Program-made: the position numbers and the translations under genes
DNA from: Arthrobacter sp. FW305-BF8
GTDB lineage: Bacteria > Actinomycetota > Actinomycetes > Actinomycetales > Micrococcaceae
Length of the DNA stretch: 64,000 nt
Direction: 5' to 3'
NCBI RefSeq assembly: GCF_021789315.1
Contig: NZ_CP084561.1
Location: 3,162,001 to 3,226,000 of the forward strand
The notes under the pieces: model-generated
The model's database searches: none
What the model was told of the DNA's origin: nothing
The model's input: the letters and a program-made list of their open reading frames with translations, nothing else
Shown here: positions 50,499 through 58,866 of the stretch, one piece after another
Numbering within the stretch: position 1 is the first letter of the stretch
Layout: every line of letters begins with the position of its first letter

Positions 50499-51621
50499 GG
50501 ACGCGATCGATAACCCGCTTCTGATCCACTGCCGTCAGGTCGGTGGAGCATGGCAGGGACAATCCTCTCGCGAAGAGGGACTCCCCGACGCTGCCTCCAA
50601 CGAGAGCCTCATTTGTCAGCGGCGGCTGCATGTGAAGCGGGCGCCACAGCGAACGGGACTCAATACCCACCTCAGCGAGGAAATCCTGCAACTGGTCCCT
50701 GGCTCCCGGTCCGCGGTCAGCAGGCACCTGAATCGAGTAGAGCCAGTATGTGGAGTGCTGGCCCGGCAGGTCCGGCGGCGTCTGGATGGCTGTCCCGGCA
50801 AAGGCATCGTTGTAGCGCTTGGCAATTTCGCGCTTGGTGGAGACGAAGTCGTCCAGCCGTTCAAGTTGGGCCACACCCAGCGCAGCGGCAATGTTGGTCA
50901 GCCGGTAGTTGAACCCGATCTCGTCGTGCAGGTAACCGCGGTCGGGCAAGCGGGCCTGGGTGGACAGGTGTTTCGCCCTGCGGGCGAGCTCCTCGTCGTT
51001 GGTGGTGAACATGCCGCCGCCGCCAGTAGTCATGATCTTGTTGCCGTTGAAGGAAAACGCCCCCATGTGGCCCACAGTTCCGACGTGCTTTCCAGCCAAA
51101 GGACCTGACGTCCACGTTGCCCCAAGCGCCTCGGCCGCGTCTTCAATAACCGTAATGCCGTAATCCCGGGCGACTTCCATGACGGCTACGGCATCTGCCG
51201 GCTGTCCCAGGATGTGCACGATCTCGATTACCTTGGGCAGCTTCTCCCCCGCTGCCTGACGCCGTTCCAGCTCCGAGCGAAGGAGGTCGACGTCCATGCA
51301 CCAAGAATTCTCCTCTGCGTCAACGAGGAGAAGCTCGGCGAACTGGTACGAGGCGGCATTGGAACTGGCCATGAAGGTGAAATCAGAAACCGCAACCAGG
51401 TCCCCCGGCTGTACACCGGCCAGTCGCATGGCGATGTGGAGTGCCGCTGTGCCGGAAGCACAGGCCACTGCATACTTGGCACCCACATACTGCGCGAACC
51501 GGTCTTCGAACTCACTGACGAACCGCCCCACGGACGAGACGAAGCCGCTGCTGATGGCTTCGTTCACCAGTTCCGCTTCACGGGCACCAATGTTGGGAAT
51601 AGCAAGGGGGACGCGGGTCAC
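50470..51621 (-). CDS. legC: LegC-type sugar aminotransferase (DegT/DnrJ/EryC1 family)
   Basis: PLP-dependent 4-aminotransferase of 383 residues adding NH2 from glutamate to a 4-keto-6-deoxy nucleotide sugar. The PLP lysine lies in AFSFNGNKIMTTGGGGM (about 188), with the cofactor contacts SGTAALHIAMR, VIEDAAEALGA and the FNYRLTNIAAALGVAQL segment. The order following legB is that of legionaminic-acid loci (LegB then LegC). The start ATG 51621 lies 21 bp after the legB stop. Confidence 0.9.
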   Translation of the reverse strand: MTRVPLAIPNIGAREAELVNEAISSGFVSSVGRFVSEFEDRFAQYVGAKYAVACASGTAALHIAMRLAGVQPGDLVAVSDFTFMASSNAASYQFAELLLVDAEENSWCMDVDLLRSELERRQAAGEKLPKVIEIVHILGQPADAVAVMEVARDYGITVIEDAAEALGATWTSGPLAGKHVGTVGHMGAFSFNGNKIMTTGGGGMFTTNDEELARRAKHLSTQARLPDRGYLHDEIGFNYRLTNIAAALGVAQLERLDDFVSTKREIAKRYNDAFAGTAIQTPPDLPGQHSTYWLYSIQVPADRGPGARDQLQDFLAEVGIESRSLWRPLHMQPPLTNEALVGGSVGESLFARGLSLPCSTDLTAVDQKRVIDRVHEWLQLGSE

Positions 51622-51642
51622 AATAAGCCTTTCGAGCGGGCG

Positions 51643-52650
51643 TTAGCGGGAGTATTTAGCGGCCGCAGACGCATCAACGCCCCGGGCCTTGATCCACTCG
51701 GCCGTCTGGCGAAGTCCTTCTTCAAGGCCCACCTGCGGGGCCCAGCCGAGTTCCGCCAGAGCCTGGGACGGGTCCGAGAGCAGGTGCATGACTTCGCTGG
51801 CCTCCGGGCGGACACGCTCCTCCTGGGTGATGATCTCAGCCGTCGACCCTGTCACCTTGGCGGACATTTCCACTAGGTCGCCGATCGTGACGTCGTAGCC
51901 CGTGCCAAGCTGGATTACCTGTCCCTTGAGCGGGATTTCGGCGGTGGCTGCTTTGACGAATCCGTCGGCAGTGTCAGAAACAAAGGTGAAGTCGCGGCGC
52001 GGGCTGAGGGATCCGAGGTGGATCTTCTCGGCGCCAGCCACCATCTGCTGCAGAACCGTGGGGATGACTGCGCGGGCGGATTGCCGCGGACCGTAGGTGT
52101 TGAAAGGTCGCAGGACTACTACGGGGGTCTCAAAGGAGCTCGCCCAGGCCTCGCACAGCTTGTCAGCGGCGATCTTGGTGGCACTGTACGGCGACTGGCC
52201 ACGCAGCTCATTGTCGATCGTGATCGGCACGGTCTTCGGGGTGCCGTAGACCTCGGATGTCGACGTGTTCACCAGACGGCCGACGCCGTGGCGGCGCACG
52301 CCTTCGAGAACATTCAGAGTACCGACAACATTCGTTTCAACGTATGACCGGGGTGCCTGGTATGAGTAGGGAATGGCGATCAAAGCCGCCAGGTGCAGCA
52401 CAACGTCAGAGCCCTTGACCAGGTCCGAGACGAACTCTGAATCCCGGATGTCGCCGAGTTGAAGGTCAACCGCGTCACGCTCGGCCGGCGTCAGGTCATC
52501 GAGCCAGCCGTAGGAGCCGTTGGAGTTGTAGACGCAGAGCGCGCGCACGTTAGCGCCCTCTGCAATCAGCCGCTGCGTGACGTGGCTGCCGATAAACCCG
52601 TCGGCGCCCGTGACGACTACTGTCTTGCCTTTTATGTCTTCGTAGTTCAC
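51643..52650 (-). CDS. legB: LegB-type NAD-dependent 4,6-dehydratase
   Basis: SDR-type sugar-nucleotide dehydratase of about 335 residues. The NAD motif is TVVVTGADGFIGSHV, catalytic Thr/Ser in NTSTSEVYGT and the YxxxK pair in SPYSATKIAADKL, with VLRPFNTYGPRQS typical of the GDP/UDP dehydratases. It makes the 4-keto-6-deoxy intermediate that LegC aminates. GTG 52650 starts at VNYEDIKGKTVVVTG, 6 bp after the ptmE stop, with GAAAGG upstream; a longer frame would run into ptmE. Choice of LegB over PseB rests on partner genes (NeuC-type epimerase, no PseG). Confidence 0.9.
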   Translation of the reverse strand: MNYEDIKGKTVVVTGADGFIGSHVTQRLIAEGANVRALCVYNSNGSYGWLDDLTPAERDAVDLQLGDIRDSEFVSDLVKGSDVVLHLAALIAIPYSYQAPRSYVETNVVGTLNVLEGVRRHGVGRLVNTSTSEVYGTPKTVPITIDNELRGQSPYSATKIAADKLCEAWASSFETPVVVLRPFNTYGPRQSARAVIPTVLQQMVAGAEKIHLGSLSPRRDFTFVSDTADGFVKAATAEIPLKGQVIQLGTGYDVTIGDLVEMSAKVTGSTAEIITQEERVRPEASEVMHLLSDPSQALAELGWAPQVGLEEGLRQTAEWIKARGVDASAAAKYSR

Positions 52651-52655
52651 AGCTG

Positions 52656-53714
52656 TTACTGGCCTTTCGCTGTTGCTAGGTCTTTGGGAGTACCGACGTC
52701 GATCCAGTCGGACTCTATGGGCCACGCGGCCACATTCTTGGAATTGTCGATGCAAGCCTTGACCAGCTCCGGCATGGAGAAGGGCTCCATGTAAGGCACC
52801 ATCGCCAGGGCTTCAGGTGACACCGCATAAATGCCGGTACTGATTTCGAACTCCACCGTCGGCTTCTCGACCACCGAAGTGATGGAACGCCCGTCGCCTA
52901 TTTCCAGTACGCCGAAGGGTACCTGGTGAGTGTAGGGGCGGGCCGCCACGGTCACCGCAGCCTTCTTCGAGCTGTGGAACGCCAGCAGGTCGGCGGCAGA
53001 ATAGCGGACCATGAGGTCAGCGTTAGTAACAATGACCGGCTCGCTGATTTCCGGGACCTGGCGGGAGAGGAGCCCGAGAGCGCCGGCGGTGTTTAGCGGC
53101 TTTTCGGGGTCTTCGTGCAAGTAATTGATCTTGCACCCCAGCTTCGAGCCGTCGCCCAGATGGTTCTCGATCTTCTCAGCCAGATATGCCACGGAAATGT
53201 AGATGTTGGTAATTCCCGACTCCACCAGGCCAAGGATGATCCACTCAATGATGGTCCGGTCTGCCACTTTCATCAGCGGCTTGGGCGTGTCCTTGGTGAG
53301 CGCGCCAAGCCGGGTACCCTTACCACCGGCCATGATGACGGCTATGTTGCTCAGCGGCCTGTGGCCGACAATGTCCGTCAGTGTATGCAGTCCAACCAAC
53401 GTCCCGGCCTCATCCACCACCGGAACTTCGCTGATCCTCAAGCTGCGCATGAGGTCGAGGACGGCGGCCCGAGTGACGTCCGGAGTGACTACGTGCGGCT
53501 GGTCATTGGCGAACTCCAGGATCGAGGATTCAAGGCCAGCGCCACGCAGGAGTCCCCGGCGAATGTCGCCGTCAGTGATCACACCGTGAAGCCGCCCGTC
53601 ATTGCCCGTCACGAGCGCGATGGCGGAGGCCCCACGGTCGATGGCCTCAAGGGCCTGGCGGACGGTAGCTTCTGGGCCGATGCAAACGTTTCTCAGCGGT
53701 CCGTCAATGCTCAT
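52656..53714 (-). CDS. ptmE: CBS-domain sugar-phosphate nucleotidyltransferase, PtmE-like
   Basis: A 352-residue protein: two N-terminal CBS domains (about 1-120) followed by an NTP_transferase domain with VIMAGGKGTRLGALTKDTPKPLMKV (in parts, about 125-150), VIVTNADLMVRY and ESDWIDVGTPKDL. In Campylobacter PtmE has the same CBS-plus-nucleotidyltransferase layout and makes GDP-GlcN(Ac), the start of the GDP route to legionaminic acid. ATG 53714 overlaps neuC by 11 bp. The nucleotide (GTP versus UTP or CTP) cannot be read from the motif. Confidence 0.85.
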   Translation of the reverse strand: MSIDGPLRNVCIGPEATVRQALEAIDRGASAIALVTGNDGRLHGVITDGDIRRGLLRGAGLESSILEFANDQPHVVTPDVTRAAVLDLMRSLRISEVPVVDEAGTLVGLHTLTDIVGHRPLSNIAVIMAGGKGTRLGALTKDTPKPLMKVADRTIIEWIILGLVESGITNIYISVAYLAEKIENHLGDGSKLGCKINYLHEDPEKPLNTAGALGLLSRQVPEISEPVIVTNADLMVRYSAADLLAFHSSKKAAVTVAARPYTHQVPFGVLEIGDGRSITSVVEKPTVEFEISTGIYAVSPEALAMVPYMEPFSMPELVKACIDNSKNVAAWPIESDWIDVGTPKDLATAKGQ

Positions 53715-54879
53715 AGATTCGGTTCTCCAGCGGTAGGTCAATGAAGGCCTTGGTCAGTCCCGTTGCCGGGCTATCGACGACAACCCGTTCGATCAGAGCG
53801 GCAGAACGCGAATTTCCGTAGGGGTTGACGACGCCGCGGCAAATCAAAGCAAAGTCCGGGCTCAGGGCCTTCTCAATACTAGCGCGAATCTCTTCTCGCT
53901 CATCCCGGCACTGGATGACATTGGCTCCGTACTCCCGTCCGCGCTGCCTGTCGCCGATGTTCACGACCGGTACGTGGAAGGACGCAGCTTCAAGGATCCC
54001 TGAGGACGAGTTTCCCACCAGGGCCCGAACGGTGGCCATCACACGGGGGTACAGCGGACCGAGGCTTTCCCGTACGATCACGCCGGGCAACCCCTGGTCT
54101 TCAATGTCCTGCAGCACCTTGACGATGTCCTCGCGGCCGGCGTCGAAACCTGGATACGTGAGAATAGCGGTCCCGGCCTGCGCCAAGGTTTCCTCGAAAA
54201 CCTGCCGGGCCAGCGGTCCTGCGTTGGTGCCCATTTCGGCTGTGGGCGGATGATAGGTGGCCATCAGCAAGGGCTGAACCAGGGGAATGCCGAACTCCGC
54301 CAGGAACTCCTCTGCGCTGAGCGGCACGGGGCTGGCGAAGCGGTCCAGCCCGGGGGCGCCGGTCTGGTGGATGCGGTGATCGGATTCGCCCAGCTGGGCG
54401 ATGCGCCGAGCAGCACCGGCAGTGCTCACACAATGCTGGTCTGCCAGCTTGGTAACGGCATGGCGCACCCTTTCATCCAGTGCTCCCTCCGTCACCTCGC
54501 CTCCATGCAGGTGAACGAGCCGTATGCCGCTAACCACCACGGGCGGAAGCACATAAAGCAGCTCCCACCGGTCACCGAGAACCACCACCGCATCGGGTTG
54601 AACCGCAGGAAGGAGCTCAGCCGTGGCCGAGGACAGGCTGGCTCCGGCCTGCGTCTGTCCTGCAGCGGTTGCCTCAGCCAAATAGAGCCCCAGCTCATGA
54701 TGCATGAAACTGCCCGGCCTGAGTCCTGCCTCCAGCAGTCTGTCCAGCGCTGTGCCGTCTGGAAACCCGATCGCCGTAGCCACGTGCAGGTCCACGCCCG
54801 GGTTTTCGGATAGGGCGACGAGGACCGGCCCGAGGGGGAAGAGGTCCGCCCTCGTACCGGCAAACGCGAGAACCCGCAT
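53704..54879 (-). CDS. legG: NeuC/LegG-type hydrolysing NDP-sugar 2-epimerase
   Basis: A 391-residue GT-B-fold hydrolysing epimerase that frees a ManNAc-type sugar from a nucleotide sugar. Family marks: FAGTRADLFPLGPV at the N-terminus, GDRWELLYV, HLHGGEVTEGALDERVRHA and VGNSSSGILEAASF. In the legionaminic route the product is 2,4-diacetamido-2,4,6-trideoxymannose. The presence of this enzyme, rather than PseG, argues for legionaminic and not pseudaminic acid. It begins 2 bp after the neuB stop. Confidence 0.88.
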   Translation of the reverse strand: MRVLAFAGTRADLFPLGPVLVALSENPGVDLHVATAIGFPDGTALDRLLEAGLRPGSFMHHELGLYLAEATAAGQTQAGASLSSATAELLPAVQPDAVVVLGDRWELLYVLPPVVVSGIRLVHLHGGEVTEGALDERVRHAVTKLADQHCVSTAGAARRIAQLGESDHRIHQTGAPGLDRFASPVPLSAEEFLAEFGIPLVQPLLMATYHPPTAEMGTNAGPLARQVFEETLAQAGTAILTYPGFDAGREDIVKVLQDIEDQGLPGVIVRESLGPLYPRVMATVRALVGNSSSGILEAASFHVPVVNIGDRQRGREYGANVIQCRDEREEIRASIEKALSPDFALICRGVVNPYGNSRSAALIERVVVDSPATGLTKAFIDLPLENRIYEH

Positions 54880-54881
54880 GC

Positions 54882-55934
54882 CTAATCCAGGTCCTCAGCC
54901 GTCAGCGGAGACCCCGCGCTGACTGCCCGGGAGGTCTTTTGGCCAATTACCAGCGAAGACGGGGTCAGCCCGCCTTCGGGACGAAGGATGGCGACATCGG
55001 CGGCACTAACCACGGAACCGGCGGCCATGTCGCGGACAGCGTGGTAGGAGCGGCGAACCAGTGCAGCATTGGCTTCTTCACTAGGCATGCGGCGCTTCCT
55101 TCCGTCACCGAGGGAAGCGTGGGCATCCCGAACGGCACGCACATAATCAGCGAATTCTGCCTTCTCCAACGAAGCTGAGTGGTCCGGCCCGTTTCTGGTC
55201 TTGTCAGTCGTGATGTGTTTCTCGAGCAGCGTTGAGCCGAGTGCAGTTGCGGCGACGGCAGTCACAGATCCGGGAGTATGGTCCGACCAGCCCACCTCGA
55301 CTCCGAACTCATTGCGCAGGGCCGGGATGGCCCGAAGGTTGGCTTCTTCAAGGGGCGCCGGGTAAGCCGAGACACAGTGCAGCAGGACGGTGGCCGGCGC
55401 AGCAGCCGTCGCTTCGAGCGCTGCAGCGATTTCCGAAAGCGTACCCATGCCGGTTGAAACGATCATGGGGATACCAAATTCAGCGATTGCCGAAAGGTAG
55501 GGGGTGTTGGTGAGCTCACCCGACCCGATCTTGAGCCCTGGCACGCCCAACTCGGCAAGCATCTTGGCGCTGTCGTAGTCGAACGGAGTCGAAAGGAAGG
55601 TGATGCCACGATCTGTGCAATGATCGCGCAGCTCGGACCAAGCGCTTTCCGGAAGTGTAAGGCGGGCGAGCATCTCAGACTGCGACTCCGCGAAGCCGGC
55701 CTTCTTCTGATAGGGAGTGGTGTCAGCCGAACCGGTGACTAGCGCCTCAGGTTTGAACGTTTGAAACTTGACCGCGTTTGCGCCAGTGTCGGCCGCCAGA
55801 TCGATGAGTTCATGTGCCACGGCGACGTCACCGTCGTGATTTACGCCCGCCTCCGCGATGATAAAGATATCTTCTTCCGGTCCTATGCGGTGGCTTCCAA
55901 ACGTAACCGGGGCGGAATTAGGGTCATGAGTCAA
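54882..55934 (-). CDS. legI: NeuB/LegI-type nonulosonic acid synthase
   Basis: A 350-residue PEP-condensing synthase. NeuB domain: IIAEAGVNHDGDVAVAHEL, AVKFQTFKPEALVT, FLSTPFDYDSAKMLAEL, GLKIGSGELTNTPYLSAIA and EVGWSDHTPGSVTAVAATALG with the HxxT-type segment LEKHITTDKTRNGPDHSAS; a C-terminal SAF domain (about 285-345, RRSYHAVRDMAAGSVVSAAD). It joins PEP to the 6-carbon amino sugar to make a nine-carbon 2-keto acid. The ATG overlaps the upstream acyltransferase stop (ATGA). Confidence 0.93.
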   Translation of the reverse strand: MTHDPNSAPVTFGSHRIGPEEDIFIIAEAGVNHDGDVAVAHELIDLAADTGANAVKFQTFKPEALVTGSADTTPYQKKAGFAESQSEMLARLTLPESAWSELRDHCTDRGITFLSTPFDYDSAKMLAELGVPGLKIGSGELTNTPYLSAIAEFGIPMIVSTGMGTLSEIAAALEATAAAPATVLLHCVSAYPAPLEEANLRAIPALRNEFGVEVGWSDHTPGSVTAVAATALGSTLLEKHITTDKTRNGPDHSASLEKAEFADYVRAVRDAHASLGDGRKRRMPSEEANAALVRRSYHAVRDMAAGSVVSAADVAILRPEGGLTPSSLVIGQKTSRAVSAGSPLTAEDLD

Positions 55935-56623
55935 TGGGCTGGACCTTTCTTAGAGACGAGTGGCTGCGCGGGCACTCCCACATATGTTGCCATACCGGCC
56001 AGCGGCCGCGTTGCCACTGCCCCGGCGCCCAGGACCGCGAAGTCCCCCACCACGACGCCGGGGAGCAGCCGGGCTCCGGAACCCACAAACACCTGCTCGC
56101 CCACTTCCGTTGCGCCGAGCAACACAGCCCCCGGAGCGATGTGGGCGCCATTTCCAACAACTGAATCGTGCTCGACGACGGCGCTGGTGTTAACTATCGC
56201 GCCGTCGCCGACTGTGGCCAGCGGGCCTACGTGAGCGTGTTCGCAAATCTGGCTCAGTGGGCCGAGGGCAGCAGTCCGATCCACGGTGGCCGTTCGGGCC
56301 ACCAATGGATCGGCCCGGAGAGCCAAGCGGGTCTCGGCAAGGATACCCGCAGCGATTCTTGATCGCAGGGCGTTATCGCCGATTCCTATGGCGATTGACA
56401 GCGCATGCTCAGCGGCGAATGCAAAGGCGTCTGAGTCCTCGCCAAAACAACGCGGAGTTGAGCCGGAGTCACCGCGGAAAGGAGCAAGATCGGGCCCGGC
56501 ACCGGTGGACAGGTCACCGAACCGACTGTCGCTTAGCGCGGCAACGTCTTCGCCGCGTCCTCGGATAATGGCAGCCAGGCTCTTGCCGTGACCTGACGCT
56601 CCCACAATCAGCCAACGCGTCAT
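55931..56623 (-). CDS. NeuD/PglD-type sugar acyltransferase (LegH candidate)
   Basis: A 230-residue left-handed beta-helix acyltransferase. The Rossmann-like N-terminus WLIVGASGHGKSLAAI (about 3-18) is the PglD/NeuD mark, then hexapeptide repeats such as GALVATVGDGAIVNTSA and GAHIAPGAVLLGATEVG. In Leg loci the LegH acetyltransferase N-acetylates the 4-amino nucleotide sugar made by LegC; this is the only candidate present. O-acetylation of the finished sugar is the alternative. It opens the operon neuD-neuB-neuC-ptmE-legB-legC-flippase-membrane protein. Confidence 0.85.
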   Translation of the reverse strand: MTRWLIVGASGHGKSLAAIIRGRGEDVAALSDSRFGDLSTGAGPDLAPFRGDSGSTPRCFGEDSDAFAFAAEHALSIAIGIGDNALRSRIAAGILAETRLALRADPLVARTATVDRTAALGPLSQICEHAHVGPLATVGDGAIVNTSAVVEHDSVVGNGAHIAPGAVLLGATEVGEQVFVGSGARLLPGVVVGDFAVLGAGAVATRPLAGMATYVGVPAQPLVSKKGPAH

Positions 56624-56902
56624 TGGACCACCAACCGGTTCAGCATGCCGTTAAAGCTTCCGTCTTGCTGTGGCGGGTGCGGGCACCGGGAAGGCGCCGC
56701 TGGCTGGTTCCGAACCGGATCTTCATTTGCAGCTGCAGCACCCCAATGGTCTCTTTCCCTGATAACAGTTGAAATCATACGCGCCAGCATTATTGAGCAT
56801 GTGCCAGCATCCCCGGCCGGGCGGCATGCTCGCGACGGTAGTGTAGTAGTACTGCTTCCGGCGACCTCCGATCGCCACCAGACTATGAGGTTGATACTAA
56901 CG
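56624..56902. other. Divergent intergenic region neuD/legF
   Basis: 279 bp between the minus-strand operon and legF. It should hold both promoters. No dyad, riboswitch-like element or gene of its own could be supported. It is more AT-rich than its flanks in its middle part (about 56730-56800). Confidence 0.45.
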
Positions 56903-57673
56903 ATGAACGAGAACTCGTCTGCGCCCAAGATACTGGCCGTCATTCCCGCACGAGGCGGCTCAAAGGGACTGCCCGGCAAGAACATTCGCCCTCTTCTGGG
57001 CAAGCCGCTTATCGCGCATACAATCACGCTGGCTTCCCAGCTCAGCACAAACGTTCGCTTCATTGTGTCAACGGACGATCCGTCAATCGCAGAAGTTGCC
57101 CGGGACGCAGGAGCGGACGTCCCCTTCATCCGTCCGGCTGAGTTGGCCAACGACACAGCCCCCATGAGCGTAGTGCTCCGCCATGCACTCCAAACCATGG
57201 AGGAGATTGATGGCGTCACCTACGACATGGTCCTGTTGTTGGACCCAACCAGCCCGACCAGGCTGGCAACCGACATCGAGGAAGCCATCGATTTGCTTGG
57301 CAAGAGCCAGGAACTCGACGGCGTCATCGCCGTTTCTGAACCCTCCTTCAACCCGATCTGGGTGGGTGTCAAGCCGCAGGCTCAAGACAGTTCCACGCTC
57401 GAACGCTACTTTACGGAAGGCACCGGCGTCATCAGGCGCCAGGACGTCCCCCGATTCCTGAGGATCAACGGCAGCTTCTACGTGTGGTGGGCCGATTACA
57501 TCCGGCGCCTTGAGAACAGCTGGTTCGACGAAGGACGCCACGGCTACGTTGAGATCCCGGAATCACGGTCCTTCAGCATCGATGACGAGACCGAGTTCCG
57601 TCTGCTCGAGGCCGCCGTCAAGAGTGGCATCGCCCCGTTGCCCGGCTACCATCAACCGGCCGGCACGCAGTGA
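56903..57673 (+). CDS. legF: CMP-nonulosonic acid synthetase (NeuA/LegF-like cytidylyltransferase)
   Basis: A 256-residue cytidylyltransferase activating the nine-carbon acid with CTP. Signatures: ILAVIPARGGSKGLPGKNIR (first 19), GKPLIAHTI, VSTDDPSIAEVARDAGADVPFIRPAELA (in parts), LLDPTSPTR and the C-terminal metal/His part FSIDDETEFRLLEAAV. ATG 56903 is chosen since MNENSSAPKILAVIPARGG leads directly into the first strand; the frame is open to 56645. It is transcribed away from the main operon and ends at a strong terminator. Confidence 0.9.
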   Translation: MNENSSAPKILAVIPARGGSKGLPGKNIRPLLGKPLIAHTITLASQLSTNVRFIVSTDDPSIAEVARDAGADVPFIRPAELANDTAPMSVVLRHALQTMEEIDGVTYDMVLLLDPTSPTRLATDIEEAIDLLGKSQELDGVIAVSEPSFNPIWVGVKPQAQDSSTLERYFTEGTGVIRRQDVPRFLRINGSFYVWWADYIRRLENSWFDEGRHGYVEIPESRSFSIDDETEFRLLEAAVKSGIAPLPGYHQPAGTQ

Positions 57674-57702
57674 CGGACGCAGAGCTTCGGTCAGCTTAAC
57701 TG

Positions 57703-57742
57703 GATGTGGCCCCAACGGCATGCTGTTGGGGCCACATCTCTT
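57703..57742. terminator. Terminator between legF and the putative transferase gene
   Basis: Perfect 14-bp stem, arms 57703-57716 and 57724-57737, loop GGCATGC, then TCTTGG. It lies between convergent genes and can act in both directions. Confidence 0.75.
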
Positions 57743-57768
57743 GGTCCCGAGAACCAGATCTGGGTCCG

Positions 57769-58800
57769 TCAGGCGTGAAGTGGCTCTACCGGCACCATGG
57801 CAGGAAGCTGTGGCAATGGGGACGGCAGGTGCTTCAACGGATGCCGGATCCAGTGCCAGGGCGAAAGGCCCTTTTCAGTCGCGTGAGCCCCCTCCGGGAC
57901 CTTCTTCAGCCCGAGAACAGTCTGAACCTTGGTGAGTGGTCCGCTCGCCCAGTACTCCAGGAACGGAACCACGGTGTGGGAATCCCACCCGAGCAGGTGC
58001 GACAGTTCCTGCGGGGAACGCATGTCTCCGCGCCCCAACTCCGCTTCCGCCAGCTTGGTCAGCACGTCCTGTGGAGTCGACTCGTCGTAAAACTCCGGCC
58101 ACAGGTCACGCATCAGCAGACCCGGATCCGCTGCCGCGTTATGACCCAGCTTGAAATCAGGGCCGTAAATAGCAACGTCAGCGCCACTAACGGCGGCGTA
58201 CATGAGCGACGTGGAGAGCCGGTTGGAAACGACTCTATCGGCCTCCAACATCATGCAGAGAATCCGTCCTATAAACTGCGGGTCCCTGCGGTCACCGGCA
58301 CTGACAACCTCGTGTCCGGCCGACTTCCACGCCGTCAGTATCTCGTCGTTATGCAGGTCGTCAACATGCAGACACACGACTGCCGGGCCCTCCCGGTCCC
58401 TGACCATGCGGGCAAAGGCGGCATGGTCGCCGTCGACCTTCAACAAGGCTGTACCGTGAAGCGGCAAGACAAGAGCCCGGTTCCCCCGGTGGGGAACAGT
58501 GCCTTCTTTCATGGCGGCGTCCAGAAGATACAGATAAGGGGCGCCGACAGCCGTGAGCATCGGAGTGCCGTCCTCAAAGAAGTTGCCGGCGTCCTCCGGG
58601 CTCCAGGCCCTCGACGTACTTGTCCAGGAAAGCCTGCGCCGGCTAGGGCCCCAGCTCGCGAAGTCGCCGAACTGGGCTGTGACGGGGCTGCTAACGGTCC
58701 ATCCATGCTGGATCAGACCGGACACGTGCCGCAGCCGCTCCAAACCGCAATAGCGGGCAAAAACCGCCGAGTGACCGTAGTAGTGGTTCTGGATGTCCAT
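57769..58800 (-). CDS. Unrecognised protein, candidate nonulosonic-acid transferase
   Basis: A 343-residue soluble protein of no firmly recognised family. Visible traits: an N-terminal HYYGHSAVFARYCGL, a middle ALVLPLHGTALLKV, then the strand-helix pattern VVCLHVDDLHNDEILTAWK and EADRVVSNRLSTSLMYAAVSG before ADVAIYGPDF. The GT-B-like alternation and the STS segment recall polysialyl/Kdo-type transferases that use CMP sugars, where an S-S/T element lies near the donor. The neighbour legF makes such a donor, and this gene begins a four-gene glycan operon on the minus strand together with GT2 genes. Function by position is inference. Confidence 0.6.
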   Translation of the reverse strand: MDIQNHYYGHSAVFARYCGLERLRHVSGLIQHGWTVSSPVTAQFGDFASWGPSRRRLSWTSTSRAWSPEDAGNFFEDGTPMLTAVGAPYLYLLDAAMKEGTVPHRGNRALVLPLHGTALLKVDGDHAAFARMVRDREGPAVVCLHVDDLHNDEILTAWKSAGHEVVSAGDRRDPQFIGRILCMMLEADRVVSNRLSTSLMYAAVSGADVAIYGPDFKLGHNAAADPGLLMRDLWPEFYDESTPQDVLTKLAEAELGRGDMRSPQELSHLLGWDSHTVVPFLEYWASGPLTKVQTVLGLKKVPEGAHATEKGLSPWHWIRHPLKHLPSPLPQLPAMVPVEPLHA

Positions 58801-58866
58801 ATTAACTCAGTGGCACCTTTTGTTGCAGGCTTGAAGTTTGGGTTCTATCCGTGAGCGGCTGCCGGA

